Shown here piece by piece: positions 19,240 to 28,800 of a DNA stretch of 54,791 nt. The stretch spans positions 1-54,791 of the forward strand of contig CADBYM010000019.1 in assembly GCA_902798915.1 (NCBI GenBank). Direction: 5' to 3'. The stretch comes from an uncultured Coriobacteriaceae bacterium. Its GTDB lineage: Bacteria; Actinomycetota; Coriobacteriia; Coriobacteriales; Atopobiaceae. The number at the start of each line of letters is the position of its first letter. Positions within the stretch are counted from its first letter, which is position 1. The translations under genes and the position numbers were made by a program. The notes under the pieces were generated by a model that saw only the letters and a program-made list of their open reading frames with translations, had not been told where the DNA came from and made no database searches.

Positions 19240-20874
19240 GTGAGTGATCAAGCCAAGAAGCATATCGTTGTCTTAGCCTTATCTGACCTTAAGTCGTATC
19301 GAAATGAGCCCGACGCACCGCACTCCTATTCGTACGAGGTCTCCGGATTCGAAGGCATGGACCTACCCACTCACTACACGGCATGGCACACGAACGAAGC
19401 GCCAATCAAGCTGCTCATTGATTTGGCCATACGACAAAACCAGCCCATAAGTCGCATTGTCTACCTATGCTCCGACCTTTGCAGGAGCAATGAGGTCAAG
19501 ATTGGCACCCAAGCGACAACCGCTGAGAAGTATTTCAAGCAAACGGTCCGAGACTATCTCGAGGAACGTGGAGCAACTGAGTGGCTGCACAGCGAGGTTG
19601 ACTTCTTTGTGCCTATTGAATACGACCTTGAAGGGCCAGAGGGAAGCCTGCGTGACATCATCGACTCCATTGGGCACAGCGCAGTGGTCGACGTTGACGT
19701 GTCGGGCGCGCAACGCGACGCGCAGCTTCTTGTTTCGCATGCAATCGAATTCATACAAACGGCTACGGTCGGCGAAAACAGTGTAGAGTTAGGCACGACG
19801 GTCTACGCCCAGCTCGATATCAAGAATGCGAAGGGCACTCTTGCCAACCAGCGTGCGACATATGACCTCTCTGGTCTCATCAATGCCGTAAGTGCCTTCA
19901 CCCGCTATGGTCGGGCAGGGATGCTCGCATCCTTCTTTGGAAGCACGGGAGACACTGCGGCGAGCAGACTGTGCCTAGCCATGCGCGACTTCTCCGATGA
20001 CCTTCTCTTATGTCGGATGGGACACATACCCACACACGTGAGCGCAATTCATACCAGGCTCGACGAGTTCGAACAATTTGCATCTGCAAACGAGGATCTC
20101 AGTGGTGCCGAGATACTATTGGCAAGTCTAATTCCCACTATTCGTGAGGGATTCGTAACCCCGACGGCAGGAGAACCCGAACAACAAATCATCGAAATCA
20201 TTCGCTGGTGTGTTGATCGTCGCATGCTTCAGCAAGCCCTTTCGTTGTACAGAGAAAGGGCCCCGCAAATCCTCGTGGCCCGTGGGTACCTTAACTCGGA
20301 GAGTGGAGCTGAAGGCGAGGAGTTCATCGCCTCCTTGCATGACTTTTGCGAGGCCTTCATCGACTCACTCGAAGCGTTTGTGGGTGATTGCGGTGACGGC
20401 AAGGAGAAGCGTGCGCGGTCGAGAGCTTGTCGACGCATCACCTTTGCGGATGGAAAGAGCCGTGCGAACTTATCTGCCGTAGCCGGAAAGGAAGGGGTTC
20501 TCGCGGCCAATCTCGTATGGAACTACTTCCTACGAACCATACGCAACGATACCATGCATGCCAAAGCCACTCCAGAGACCGAGCACCGGAGAAGGCTCTT
20601 GAGGAATTCTATTGCAGCATTCGAGAACTCTGAGGGCATTCTGCTTGGCTACGATTCCGCCCTTGGTATAGGAAGCCACGCATGCAACAAGGCATTAGCG
20701 ACTGACATTCACAACGCACTTGACGCGCTTGAGGGCAAGACAGATCTGCGAATCTGTGACGATCTCAGCGGCATTGCATCCATGAGTCCAGCCGAAGTCC
20801 ATGAGGCCGTCACTAGGCGCAACGAGGTTGCGGACAGCTGCATAAGCGAAATGTACCGCGTGGATGAGCGTTAG
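19240..20874 (+). CDS. CARF-HEPN ribonuclease (TM1812/Csx1-Csm6 type), copy 1
   Basis: A 544-residue CRISPR ancillary effector. The N-terminal CARF domain has HIVVLALSDLKSY, TNEAPIKLLIDLA and VVDVDVSGAQRDAQLLVSHA, followed by YDLSGLINAVSAFTRYG, the TM1812-family layout. The C-terminal helical region carries RNDTMH at residues 435-440, the R-x4-H motif of HEPN RNases. By family, cyclic oligoadenylate bound by CARF activates the HEPN site to cut RNA non-specifically. It starts at GTG 19240 behind AGGAG, eight bases after the TIGR03986 gene, as the last gene of the operon. A diverged paralogue lies at 21735-23531. Confidence 0.87.
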   Translation: MSDQAKKHIVVLALSDLKSYRNEPDAPHSYSYEVSGFEGMDLPTHYTAWHTNEAPIKLLIDLAIRQNQPISRIVYLCSDLCRSNEVKIGTQATTAEKYFKQTVRDYLEERGATEWLHSEVDFFVPIEYDLEGPEGSLRDIIDSIGHSAVVDVDVSGAQRDAQLLVSHAIEFIQTATVGENSVELGTTVYAQLDIKNAKGTLANQRATYDLSGLINAVSAFTRYGRAGMLASFFGSTGDTAASRLCLAMRDFSDDLLLCRMGHIPTHVSAIHTRLDEFEQFASANEDLSGAEILLASLIPTIREGFVTPTAGEPEQQIIEIIRWCVDRRMLQQALSLYRERAPQILVARGYLNSESGAEGEEFIASLHDFCEAFIDSLEAFVGDCGDGKEKRARSRACRRITFADGKSRANLSAVAGKEGVLAANLVWNYFLRTIRNDTMHAKATPETEHRRRLLRNSIAAFENSEGILLGYDSALGIGSHACNKALATDIHNALDALEGKTDLRICDDLSGIASMSPAEVHEAVTRRNEVADSCISEMYRVDER

Positions 20875-20889
20875 GTCCGCATCTACAGA

Positions 20890-20921
20890 CGCAAGCCGCC
20901 GGGATCGCTCGGCGGCTTGCG
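20890..20921. terminator. Bidirectional hairpin between convergent genes
   Basis: An 11-bp perfect stem (CGCAAGCCGCC paired with GGCGGCTTGCG) around a 10-base loop, 16 bases past the CARF-HEPN stop on the plus strand and five bases past the stop of the 23-codon gene on the minus strand. No U tract is present, so termination strength is uncertain. Confidence 0.65.
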
Positions 20922-20925
20922 CATC

Positions 20926-20997
20926 TTACGAGAGGAAGATGCGGTTGAGCATGATGTAGGCGATGACGAGCAGGACGAAAACGAAAGCGGCTTTCAT
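20926..20997 (-). CDS. 23-residue single-span membrane peptide
   Basis: A very short gene: an ATG at 20997 with a strong AAGGAGG site eight bases upstream, followed by 23 codons and TAA. The product begins MKAAFVFVLLVIAYIML and ends NRIFLS, a single hydrophobic segment of ~16 residues with positive charges on both sides. It lies 23 bases after the DUF4230 gene, on the same strand, so it is probably co-transcribed. The ribosome site and the clean hydrophobic pattern are the evidence that it is real. It could be a partner of the DUF4230 protein or a small membrane toxin; I recognise no family. Confidence 0.62.
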   Translation of the reverse strand: MKAAFVFVLLVIAYIMLNRIFLS

Positions 20998-21020
20998 TGT
21001 GCGGGACCTCCTTGTCTTAG

Positions 21021-21632
21021 CTACTCAAACACGACCTCGAGCGTTGCGCCCTCCGGTATGGCTGGCTCGAACAGCGATTGGAACGTGACCTTCGCGTTCT
21101 GTTGCGCCTCCTCGAATAGCCCGAGCGAGGTCGCACGCTCCTCCATCTCCCCCTTTCTGCCCGCAATCCAGTCCGACTCCTCACCTGCATGCAGCGGGTT
21201 CATGATGTTTTGCTCCTCGTGCACCAATCGCGCGTTGTCCGTCTCGTGCGAGAGGACCTTCGGAGCAGGCAGCGTGAGCACGATGGTGTCGTCTCCTTTG
21301 GGCTCCACAGTTGCCTCGTTCAAGTCGTAGCCTGCCTTGATGACTCCATCGAACTGAAGGATGTACGTTGCGCCGGTGAATGGCACGACAATACCCGGCA
21401 AGCCCAGTTGTTCGAGCGTGTTCTGGTCAAATACCGCAATCGAGTCGGTGTACAGGTACTTCGCCGTCGAGAGCTCGTTGTTCTTCTCCATTGACTCCCT
21501 AAGAACCGTGACGTCAATGGTGGTGCGACCCCTGCCCGCGCTCATGGGAGCCTTCGGAAGGAAGAAGGTTCCTACGGCAACGCCGATTGCCACGCAAACA
21601 ACTACCGCGAGCACACTCTTGACCACTCGCAT
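21021..21632 (-). CDS. DUF4230 membrane-anchored protein
   Basis: A 203-residue protein with an N-terminal membrane anchor (MRVVKSVLAVVVCVAIGVAVG, split here as MRVVKS + LAVVVCVAIGVAVGTFF) and an extracytoplasmic domain of the DUF4230 type: TTIDVTVLRES, ELSTAKYLYTDS, ILQFDGVIKAGYDL, DDTIVLTLPAPKVLSHE. DUF4230 proteins are widespread and of unknown function. I chose ATG 21632 because GGGGG lies upstream and the anchor begins there; an upstream start at 21668 is weaker. The gene follows the second CARF-HEPN gene by 102 bp in the same direction and precedes a 23-residue membrane peptide. Its place between two CARF-HEPN effectors suggests a role in the CRISPR response, unproven. Confidence 0.78.
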   Translation of the reverse strand: MRVVKSVLAVVVCVAIGVAVGTFFLPKAPMSAGRGRTTIDVTVLRESMEKNNELSTAKYLYTDSIAVFDQNTLEQLGLPGIVVPFTGATYILQFDGVIKAGYDLNEATVEPKGDDTIVLTLPAPKVLSHETDNARLVHEEQNIMNPLHAGEESDWIAGRKGEMEERATSLGLFEEAQQNAKVTFQSLFEPAIPEGATLEVVFE

Positions 21633-21734
21633 CGTATCCCCCTTCTCGTCGATTACGCCTTTTTGCAAAACCCCTACCGTATACTAATCCCTGGCATTGC
21701 TGCCGATTTAGGGATAGTCGCCACAATTCGGCCC

Positions 21735-23531
21735 TTACGTCCCTACGTATGCAAAGGTGTGGGGGAATGCCCGCGCAATCGCTTTCGGCACAGACATGCC
21801 CTTCACTTTGGCGATGCCCAGCGTCTTCTTGCTCGGCCCATGTGCGTGCGCCCACTCTACGGGCACGTACGTGACGAACAGGTCCTCCCCAAGCGGCTCT
21901 GCCCTCGCAAGGCAGAAGTCACGGGCTCGAAGGTATGCCGCAGCATCCTTGTTTCCCCCGATGTGAGGTGCCTCGGCACTAGCAGCATCAAGTACTCGCA
22001 AACCTTGAGGCGTTTCCTCGGTCACCTTCGGCGGCTCGGCGCAAAGCAGGTTCAACGAATGCCGCAAATCGTGCGCGACCGCAACGTTGAGCTCCGTCGC
22101 ATTGGGATGCGGCCGTTCGACGAGCGACACATAGCGCGCAGCAGATCCGGACGCGCGAAAGAAGTCGCGAAAGCTCCGCGTGACCCTCTCCCTCAAGCGG
22201 GCCGACATGTCGTCTGCATGCATCACGCTGTTGCGGATGCGCGTGATGTAGAAGTACCACTGCATCGCAGGCGAGAAGAGCGAGCTCTCGAAGGTCCCGG
22301 ACCAGCTTCGGCCGAACGCGTGCCGGTAACCGTCAAAGAACTCGGAACGAATGCAGCTGACGGGATTGCGAAGAACCTGACTGGGGTTCAAGCTGCCGCT
22401 TTGCAGCACGTCCTCCCGCTCGTCGCGCCCTCGACGTCCAGAGCACTCCCCTAGCCACAGAACCGCCTTGACCAGTTGCTTGCTCTGTCGCGGAACGCAC
22501 GGCAGTATTCCCCGCGCTCCCATATAGTCGGGAATCTTCTCCTCGTAGAGCGCGAGCGCCTGCTGCAGCATGCCGCGCTCGACGCACCAGCGAATCACGG
22601 CGATGACGTCTTCTGCCCCGTCGCCGGCATCGGGTGCGAAGATCCCTCGCTGCATGGCGGGGACGAGCGCCCTAAACAGCCGCTCGCTGTGCGTGAGTTG
22701 CACATCACTGCCATCTCGCTCGTCATTCGCCAACTGCTGAAGAAACCCGCGAATGCGTGGAATCTGTCTGTATGCGTCATTCGCGCGGCACAGCGCCAGC
22801 GCATCGGAGAACAGGCGCATGCTCCCCACGGCATCGCGCAGCTTTCCGCTGCATGCCCTATGCCTGCCGTCAAAGAACACAGAAAGCAGCTCTGCCTTTC
22901 CGTGGCTCAGGAACGTATCGATGGCATTCACGAGGTCGACGATTTCGTAAGTGTCGTTCTGGCTGATGATGCGGTTCTTTCCCTCAAAGCGCGACGAGTA
23001 CACGATCCTGCCAAGGGTTACATCCACCCCGCCGTGTTCGCCACCCATCTTGATGACCTGCACTGCCAGGGCCACGAGCGTCATGGCGTCACGTGGCCCG
23101 CCCGTCGTGTCGATGTCTACCGTCACGCCCCGGCCATCGTTCGCGTGCTCTATCTCGTCGATGAGCAGACGCAGGGCCTCGGACATGTCGTCGTTGGGTT
23201 CAAAGGGAATGGGCCTGCATGTGGGAATCGGAATTGCTGGGGACTGGGATGTGGCATAGGCTTTCACATAGCGCAGGAAGTATTCCTCCGTGGTAAGCCC
23301 ACCGAGGTCCTCGATCGGGCCTTCGCACCTCGATGAGCGAAGGTATACGATTGTGGTGACGGGCGCGGTTGCATCATCGCGCATCGCGAGGTCCATCAGA
23401 CAGGTTATCGGGGCCTCGTTGGTCTGCCGACCTGCATAGGTGCCACCACCTGCCATCGAGCAGGAATAGTTCTCCATCGCGGCATCCGATTTCAATGGAG
23501 ACAACGCACACACGATCACACGACTACCCAT
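21735..23531 (-). CDS. CARF-HEPN ribonuclease (TM1812/Csx1-Csm6 type), copy 2
   Basis: A 598-residue paralogue of the protein at 19240. The CARF half has SRVIVCALSPLKSD, TNEAPITCLMDLA, VTVDIDTTGGPRDAMTLVALA and YEIVDLVNAIDTFLSHG. The HEPN motif RNSVMH is at residues 433-438. A further ~100 residues at the C-terminus (from VLDAASAEAPHIGG) have no counterpart in copy 1. The ATG at 23531 is preceded by GGGAGG; longer starts add an unrelated stretch. Transcribed on the minus strand ahead of DUF4230, away from the RT-cas1 gene. Expected to be a cyclic-oligoadenylate-activated RNase; ring size cannot be read from sequence. Confidence 0.85.
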   Translation of the reverse strand: MGSRVIVCALSPLKSDAAMENYSCSMAGGGTYAGRQTNEAPITCLMDLAMRDDATAPVTTIVYLRSSRCEGPIEDLGGLTTEEYFLRYVKAYATSQSPAIPIPTCRPIPFEPNDDMSEALRLLIDEIEHANDGRGVTVDIDTTGGPRDAMTLVALAVQVIKMGGEHGGVDVTLGRIVYSSRFEGKNRIISQNDTYEIVDLVNAIDTFLSHGKAELLSVFFDGRHRACSGKLRDAVGSMRLFSDALALCRANDAYRQIPRIRGFLQQLANDERDGSDVQLTHSERLFRALVPAMQRGIFAPDAGDGAEDVIAVIRWCVERGMLQQALALYEEKIPDYMGARGILPCVPRQSKQLVKAVLWLGECSGRRGRDEREDVLQSGSLNPSQVLRNPVSCIRSEFFDGYRHAFGRSWSGTFESSLFSPAMQWYFYITRIRNSVMHADDMSARLRERVTRSFRDFFRASGSAARYVSLVERPHPNATELNVAVAHDLRHSLNLLCAEPPKVTEETPQGLRVLDAASAEAPHIGGNKDAAAYLRARDFCLARAEPLGEDLFVTYVPVEWAHAHGPSKKTLGIAKVKGMSVPKAIARAFPHTFAYVGT

Positions 23532-23696
23532 ACCAGCCTCCCTGCCTAGATGGCCTTCGATGACTCTATTGTATGGGAAACAAAGAGGCATGGTCAGTGC
23601 ATGCGAGCTGCGGAAGCGATTTCGCCACACTGATTTGCCCCTCCAAGGCACGAAGAAGCTATCTCTTCGGGGGTCTGCTCATGCCCCGCAAACCCG

Positions 23697-23737
23697 CTAG
23701 CAGGGCAAACGCCGCCAAATCACCGACGCACTTTTTT
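23697..23737 (+). promoter_or_regulatory. 41-bp leader-like block upstream of RT-cas1 (copy A)
   Basis: Begins CTAGCAGGGCAAACG, continues CCGCCAAATCACCGACGCAC and ends in TTTTTT. The same block is found at 29352-29392 (one mismatch) upstream of cas2 within the array 1 leader, and at 37443-37481 in the array 2 leader. It ends 60 bases before the RT-cas1 start, so it is probably a shared promoter or regulatory element of the adaptation genes. Confidence 0.6.
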
Positions 23738-23797
23738 CCTGCCGCCCGGCATGCATTACGCTACTGCCAAGTCATGTGATGCATTGTGAGGGTAGCC

Positions 23798-25702
23798 ATG
23801 TTCGACGTCGAGGAATTGCTCTCCAAGCGAAACCAGGAATACGCCCTTGCGTCGTTTTGCGAGAAGCGCGACGGCGCCGGTCCGGACGGCATGAGGGTAT
23901 CCGAGCTCGACGACTACTGGAAGGCGAATCACGAACTCATAGAACGACAAATCCGTGGCGGTTCGTATCGACCGGGAATCGTTCGATGCTTCGAGGTCTC
24001 CAACAGATCCGGCAAGCAGCGCGCAATCGCGAACATCAACGTCGTGGACCGCTTCGTAGAGAAGCTCATCCAACTCAAGCTCAGGCGCTACCTCGAGCCG
24101 ATGTTTCTCCCCCACAGCTGTGCCTACCAAGAGGGCAAGGGCATCCTCGACGCAGCGATGCTGGTACGTGACTACGTCGCGGAGGGGCGGCCGTTCCTCT
24201 GCGAGCTGGACATCAAGGACTACTTCGGCTCCATCGACCTTGGCAGACTTAACAAGATTATGCGCCAACACCTGGACCCTGATGTGTGCACGCTTATTTG
24301 GACGTTCCTCACGCGAGAGATTGAACGCGAGGGAAAGGTAGAGCGAATCGCACGAGGGCTGCTGCAAGGCAGCTCCATCAGCCCGGCGCTTGCCAACCTC
24401 TATCTCCACGGGTTCGACCAGGAGCTCGAAGAGATGGGTGCCAGCTGGATGCGGTTCTCGGATAACATCTATGTATGCTGTGCGACCTCAGACGAGGCGT
24501 CGAATATGTATTCACAGCTGCGTGACAGGCTCGGGCAGGTACATCAACTGGGACTCAACAAGAAGAAGAGCGGCGTCTATCGTGCACTTGAGCGCCGCAT
24601 CCTTGGATATGACCTCATGGAGGCCCCAGGCGGAATCATCGAGATTCGCAAGCACACCTACCTGTGCACGCGCGTACAGAGGAGCTGGGCGACCTCGGTG
24701 GTTGAGAAGGCGCACGGCTCGTATCACATCGTTCAGGATGGGGTGCTGAACCGTAAGGACTATAGCCTCCTCTTCGAAAACGAGGACGAGAAGCACCACA
24801 TTCCCGTCAACGTCACCGAACAGCTCAATGTCTACGGCAACGTGACCGTCTCCCCCGGCGCACTCGCGACGTTGAGCAAGGCGGGCATTCGCATCGCCTA
24901 CATCGACGAGTACGGCTCGCTCATGGGCACGTATGTGCCAGAGTCACATGCCAAGGCAGCTGATGTGTTCCTCAGGCAGTGCGCAATCTACAACGACCCG
25001 GCCCGTCGACTCGACGTGGCCCGCAGGTTGCAGCTCGCGTCAATCCACAACATGAGGGAGAACCTCCGCTACTACGCGCGACGCGGTCGAGACGAGCTCG
25101 CGGAGCACATCACATATCTCAGCTCATGCGCCAAGGAGGCGAACGAGTGCAAGAACGTCGATGAGCTGATGCTCGTCGAAGCACGGGCTAAGCGGCGCTA
25201 CTATGACGGATTCAGCAAGATAGTGGAGAGGGCGGGCTTTGGGTTCTCGCAGCGCACCAAGAGGCCTCCAAAGGATCCTGCCAATGCGATGATCAGCTTC
25301 GGGAACGTCGTGCTGTACAACCTGTTCCTTCAGATTATCTGTAAGACATCGCTTGATCCAAAGATCGGCGTGGTACATGCGACCAACCGGCGTAGCTATA
25401 GCCTCAACCTTGACTTCGCCGACCTCTTCAAGCCCGTTGTCGTCGATCGGGTGATTTTCTCGTTGGCGAACCGTCACGAGATCAGGCCGGAATCGCATTT
25501 CCATACCGGCGAAAAGGGAGGCATCCTCCTCAACGCAGAGGGAAAGAAGCTGTTCGTCGAGCGTTTGGAACAGAAGCTCGACGCACGCGCGGCGGGCAAA
25601 GGCAAGGGCGTCACGTATCGGCAGCTCATGGCAGATGAAGTTGCCGCGTTTCAGCGTCTCGTGCGCAATGGTGAGACGTACAAGCCTTATAAGTATTACT
25701 GA
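23798..25702 (+). CDS. cas1: Reverse transcriptase-Cas1 fusion
   Basis: A 634-residue adaptation protein. Residues ~20-290 are a group II intron-like reverse transcriptase: GPDGMRVSELDDY, KQRAIANINVVDRFV, the catalytic CELDIKDYFGSID (D138), GLLQGSSISPALANLYLHG, and motif 5 reading MRFSDNIYV (F220-S-D222-N223), where YADD is usual. Residues ~325-634 are Cas1: NVTVSPGALATLSKAGI, E461 in VEARAKRRYY, H527 in VVHATNRR and D539/D542 in LNLDFADLFKP, all expected catalytic positions. RT-Cas1 proteins can acquire spacers from RNA in type III systems. Start ATG 23798 has GAGG upstream; GTG at 23786 is an alternative. cas2 lies beyond array 1. The DD-to-DN change is the oddity. Confidence 0.92.
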   Translation: MFDVEELLSKRNQEYALASFCEKRDGAGPDGMRVSELDDYWKANHELIERQIRGGSYRPGIVRCFEVSNRSGKQRAIANINVVDRFVEKLIQLKLRRYLEPMFLPHSCAYQEGKGILDAAMLVRDYVAEGRPFLCELDIKDYFGSIDLGRLNKIMRQHLDPDVCTLIWTFLTREIEREGKVERIARGLLQGSSISPALANLYLHGFDQELEEMGASWMRFSDNIYVCCATSDEASNMYSQLRDRLGQVHQLGLNKKKSGVYRALERRILGYDLMEAPGGIIEIRKHTYLCTRVQRSWATSVVEKAHGSYHIVQDGVLNRKDYSLLFENEDEKHHIPVNVTEQLNVYGNVTVSPGALATLSKAGIRIAYIDEYGSLMGTYVPESHAKAADVFLRQCAIYNDPARRLDVARRLQLASIHNMRENLRYYARRGRDELAEHITYLSSCAKEANECKNVDELMLVEARAKRRYYDGFSKIVERAGFGFSQRTKRPPKDPANAMISFGNVVLYNLFLQIICKTSLDPKIGVVHATNRRSYSLNLDFADLFKPVVVDRVIFSLANRHEIRPESHFHTGEKGGILLNAEGKKLFVERLEQKLDARAAGKGKGVTYRQLMADEVAAFQRLVRNGETYKPYKYY

Positions 25703-25728
25703 GAGGTGCGGGTGCGCCCGCACCTCTC
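25701..25728. terminator. Hairpin at the end of RT-cas1
   Basis: A 12-bp perfect stem (GAGAGGTGCGGG with CCCGCACCTCTC) around the tetraloop TGCG, starting within the RT-cas1 stop codon. It has no clear T run on the plus strand. It also lies downstream of array 1 as read on the minus strand, so it may stop both transcripts. Confidence 0.7.
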
Positions 25729-25781
25729 TGCCGTGGAATGCCTCCAAAAGCGGATAAACCGTTGAGGACGATGGAAGACCT

Positions 25782-25836
25782 GGGCACACCTCGACGGAGG
25801 CGCACCTGCTTGGAGCCTCAGACATGAGGTGTGCCC
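25782..25836. repeat. Inverted repeat between RT-cas1 and array 1
   Basis: GGGCACACCTC at 25782-25792 pairs with GAGGTGTGCCC at 25826-25836 around a 33-base loop. It lies between the RT-cas1 terminator and the leader-distal end of array 1 and may close the array transcript. No gene is seen in 25729-25882. Confidence 0.45.
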
Positions 25837-25882
25837 CAAGACTCCGATGGCCGATTCTTAGGCGCAGGTGGTGGTGCGTGTA

Positions 25883-28800
25883 GTTTAACTCCCCAAGGGG
25901 TAAGGTCTGGCGTAAGGAATTTCGAAAGCCAAATCCGCAGTTAGTTTCTTTGTTTCAATTCCCCAAGGGGTAAGGTCTGGCGAGCATGATTATCAACATG
26001 TTCGCATTATCAACTTGTTTCAATTCCCCAAGGGGTAAGGTCTGGCAAATTGACTTTCACCACCTCGCCCATCTTGAAAGCTGTGTTTCAATTCCCCAAG
26101 GGGTAAGGTCTGGCATTTCGTCATGTCCTTTGAAGACTACCGCTGGTGGCGTTTCAATTCCCCAAGGGGTAAGGTCTGGCCAAATATAACGATTTCTCTT
26201 CAAACGGCCTAGCTTACCTGTTTCAATTCCCCAAGGGGTAAGGTCTGGCCGGAAGCAAAGGCGCAATGGTAGCTATATTGTACGTAGTTTCAATTCCCCA
26301 AGGGGTAAGGTCTGGAGAAAGACTAAGAGAGGTTGACAAGGACGTTATAGTGTTTCAATTCCCCAAGGGGTATGGTCTGGCCGTAGAGGCTTTTGACGAG
26401 CTGATCGCGCTTGGTGAAAAGTTTCAATTCCCCAAGGGGTAAGGTCTGGCCACGAGCATGGGGAGCGTACAACGCACTTCTCATCATGTTTCAATTCCCC
26501 AAGGGGTAAGGTCTGGCATGGCACAGGCCCTCAGCGGCCTCACTGAAGTCATGTTTCAATTCCCCAAGGGGTAAGGTCTGGCGGCACCATCATCAAGTAC
26601 CCGAACGTGCTTGGAATGCATGTTTCAATTCCCCAAGGGGTAAGGTCTGGCGTATCTACAACCAAGGACCGAACCAATACGGTACGGACATGTTTCAATT
26701 CCCCAAGGGGTAAGGTCTGGCGTTGTAGGGTTGTAGGAACAAAATGAAGTTAGAATAGTTTGGTTTCAATTCCCCAAGGGGTAAGGTCTGGCATACCACG
26801 ATTTGTGGTGTAGTGAACCAAGAAACGTTTCAATTCCCCAAGGGGTAAGGTCTGGCACAGACATGCAATACATCAACGTGAAAGTGCCGGCATCGTTTCA
26901 ATTCCCCAAGGGGTAAGGTCTGGCGAATGGGTTCCGCACGACAACATTCGTGCATTACGACGTTTCAATTCCCCAAGGGGTAAGGTCTGGCGGAAGCAAT
27001 TATAGACGACTATCAAGAGATAGTAGAGTTTCAATTCCCCAAGGGGTAAGGTCTGACGTGTCTTGGTTTTGACCAACAACGTTGAATACTAGACCTGTTT
27101 CAATTCCCCAAGGGGTAAGGTCTGACATAGACATTATGGCGTATGACTTCGCAATGCATCTCTGGTTTCAATTCCCCAAGGGGTAAGGTCTGACATGCGG
27201 AGGAGAAGCTGGAAGCAATGCTCCCGGCCCGTTTCAATTCCCCAAGGGGTAAGGTCTGACAGGATATACGAGATCATAGTCCAAGTTGGAATATGTTTCA
27301 ATTCCCCAAGGGGTAAGGTCTGACATAATGATGAAATTAAGGTAGTTCTAATAGGAACGTTAAGTTTCGATTCCCCAAGGGGTAAGGTCTGACGACTATG
27401 GCTATAAGTCACAAGATGTTGGTGGCGTATATGTTTCAATTCCCCAAGGGGTAAGGTCTGACGTCGCATGATGCCTACACCTGCGGACTGCACATCCACG
27501 TTTCAATTCCCCAAGGGGTAAGGTCTGACGCAAACGAACATTTGTTGTAATTGGGACATTGGTATGTTTCAATTCCCCAAGGGGTAAGGTCTGACAAGCA
27601 CAGCTCGTAGACCTATCTGACCAGATAGAGTTTCAATTCCCCAAGGGGTAAGGTCTGACATAAAGTCGAGTAGAAAGGTAGAAAGATGAAAGAGATGTTT
27701 CAATTCCCCAAGGGGTAAGGTCTGACGCTGATATTCGTGGGGTTAAAAAAATATCGTATCCACGTTTCAATTCCCCAAGGGGTAAGGTCTGACATTACAA
27801 GAGAGAATTCACTGATCGTAATGGCGATCAGGTTTCAATTCCCCAAGGGGTAAGGTCTGACAAAGCAGATCACAGATTGATAGAGTTTCGAGTTATTCGT
27901 TTCAATTCCCCAAGGGGTAAGGTCTGACATTCTGATATTAAGGCACTACAGGAACAGCGTAAGGTTTCAATTCCCCAAGGGGTAAGGTCTGACGCCCGAC
28001 GTTTTCTAACATGGCTTGCGACAAAAAGTTTCAATTCCCCAAGGGGTAAGGTCTGACAGACAAATAATCGATTGGGGGCAGATGGTCCCGAAAATAACGT
28101 TTCAATTCCCCAAGGGGTAAGGTCTGACGGAGCATCGAGCCTTACGTAATCTGGTAACAAGTTTGGTTTCAATTCCCCAAGGGGTAAGGTCTGACGTTGC
28201 AGGGCTTAAAGGCATTCAGTACATAAAGGAGAGTTTCAATTCCCCAAGGGGTAAGGTCTGACAAGCACAGGCACAAACGCAACCGCAGGTTGTATACGGT
28301 TTCAATTCCCCAAGGGGTAAGGTCTGACGACGAAACGAAGAAAGTTGAAGCCGAAGAGGCATAGTTTCAATTCCCCAAGGGGTAAGGTCTGACAATGACC
28401 AGTGGCATCAACCATTGGTCGGACAAGTTGTTTCAATTCCCCAAGGGGTAAGGTCTGACCTTTGTGAAGGCGGACGTCGAGCCGCAATACACCCAATGTT
28501 TCAATTCCCCAAGGGGTAAGGTCTGACTACATCTGATCATACATGCTTTTATGGGGCTTGCTTCGGTTTCAATTCCCCAAGGGGTAAGGTCTGACGGGTA
28601 ATAACAAAAGTTAGTGATGTTTGTTACGCTGTTTCAATTCCCCAAGGGGTAAGGTCTGACATGTCCATCTCAATAGAGAAAGGAAGAAAGATGAGGTTTC
28701 AATTCCCCAAGGGGTAAGGTCTGACAAAAGAAGTGAAAGAAGTAAACATGAATAATCTGCTTAGGTTTCAATTCCCCAAGGGGTAAGGTCTGACATTTAT

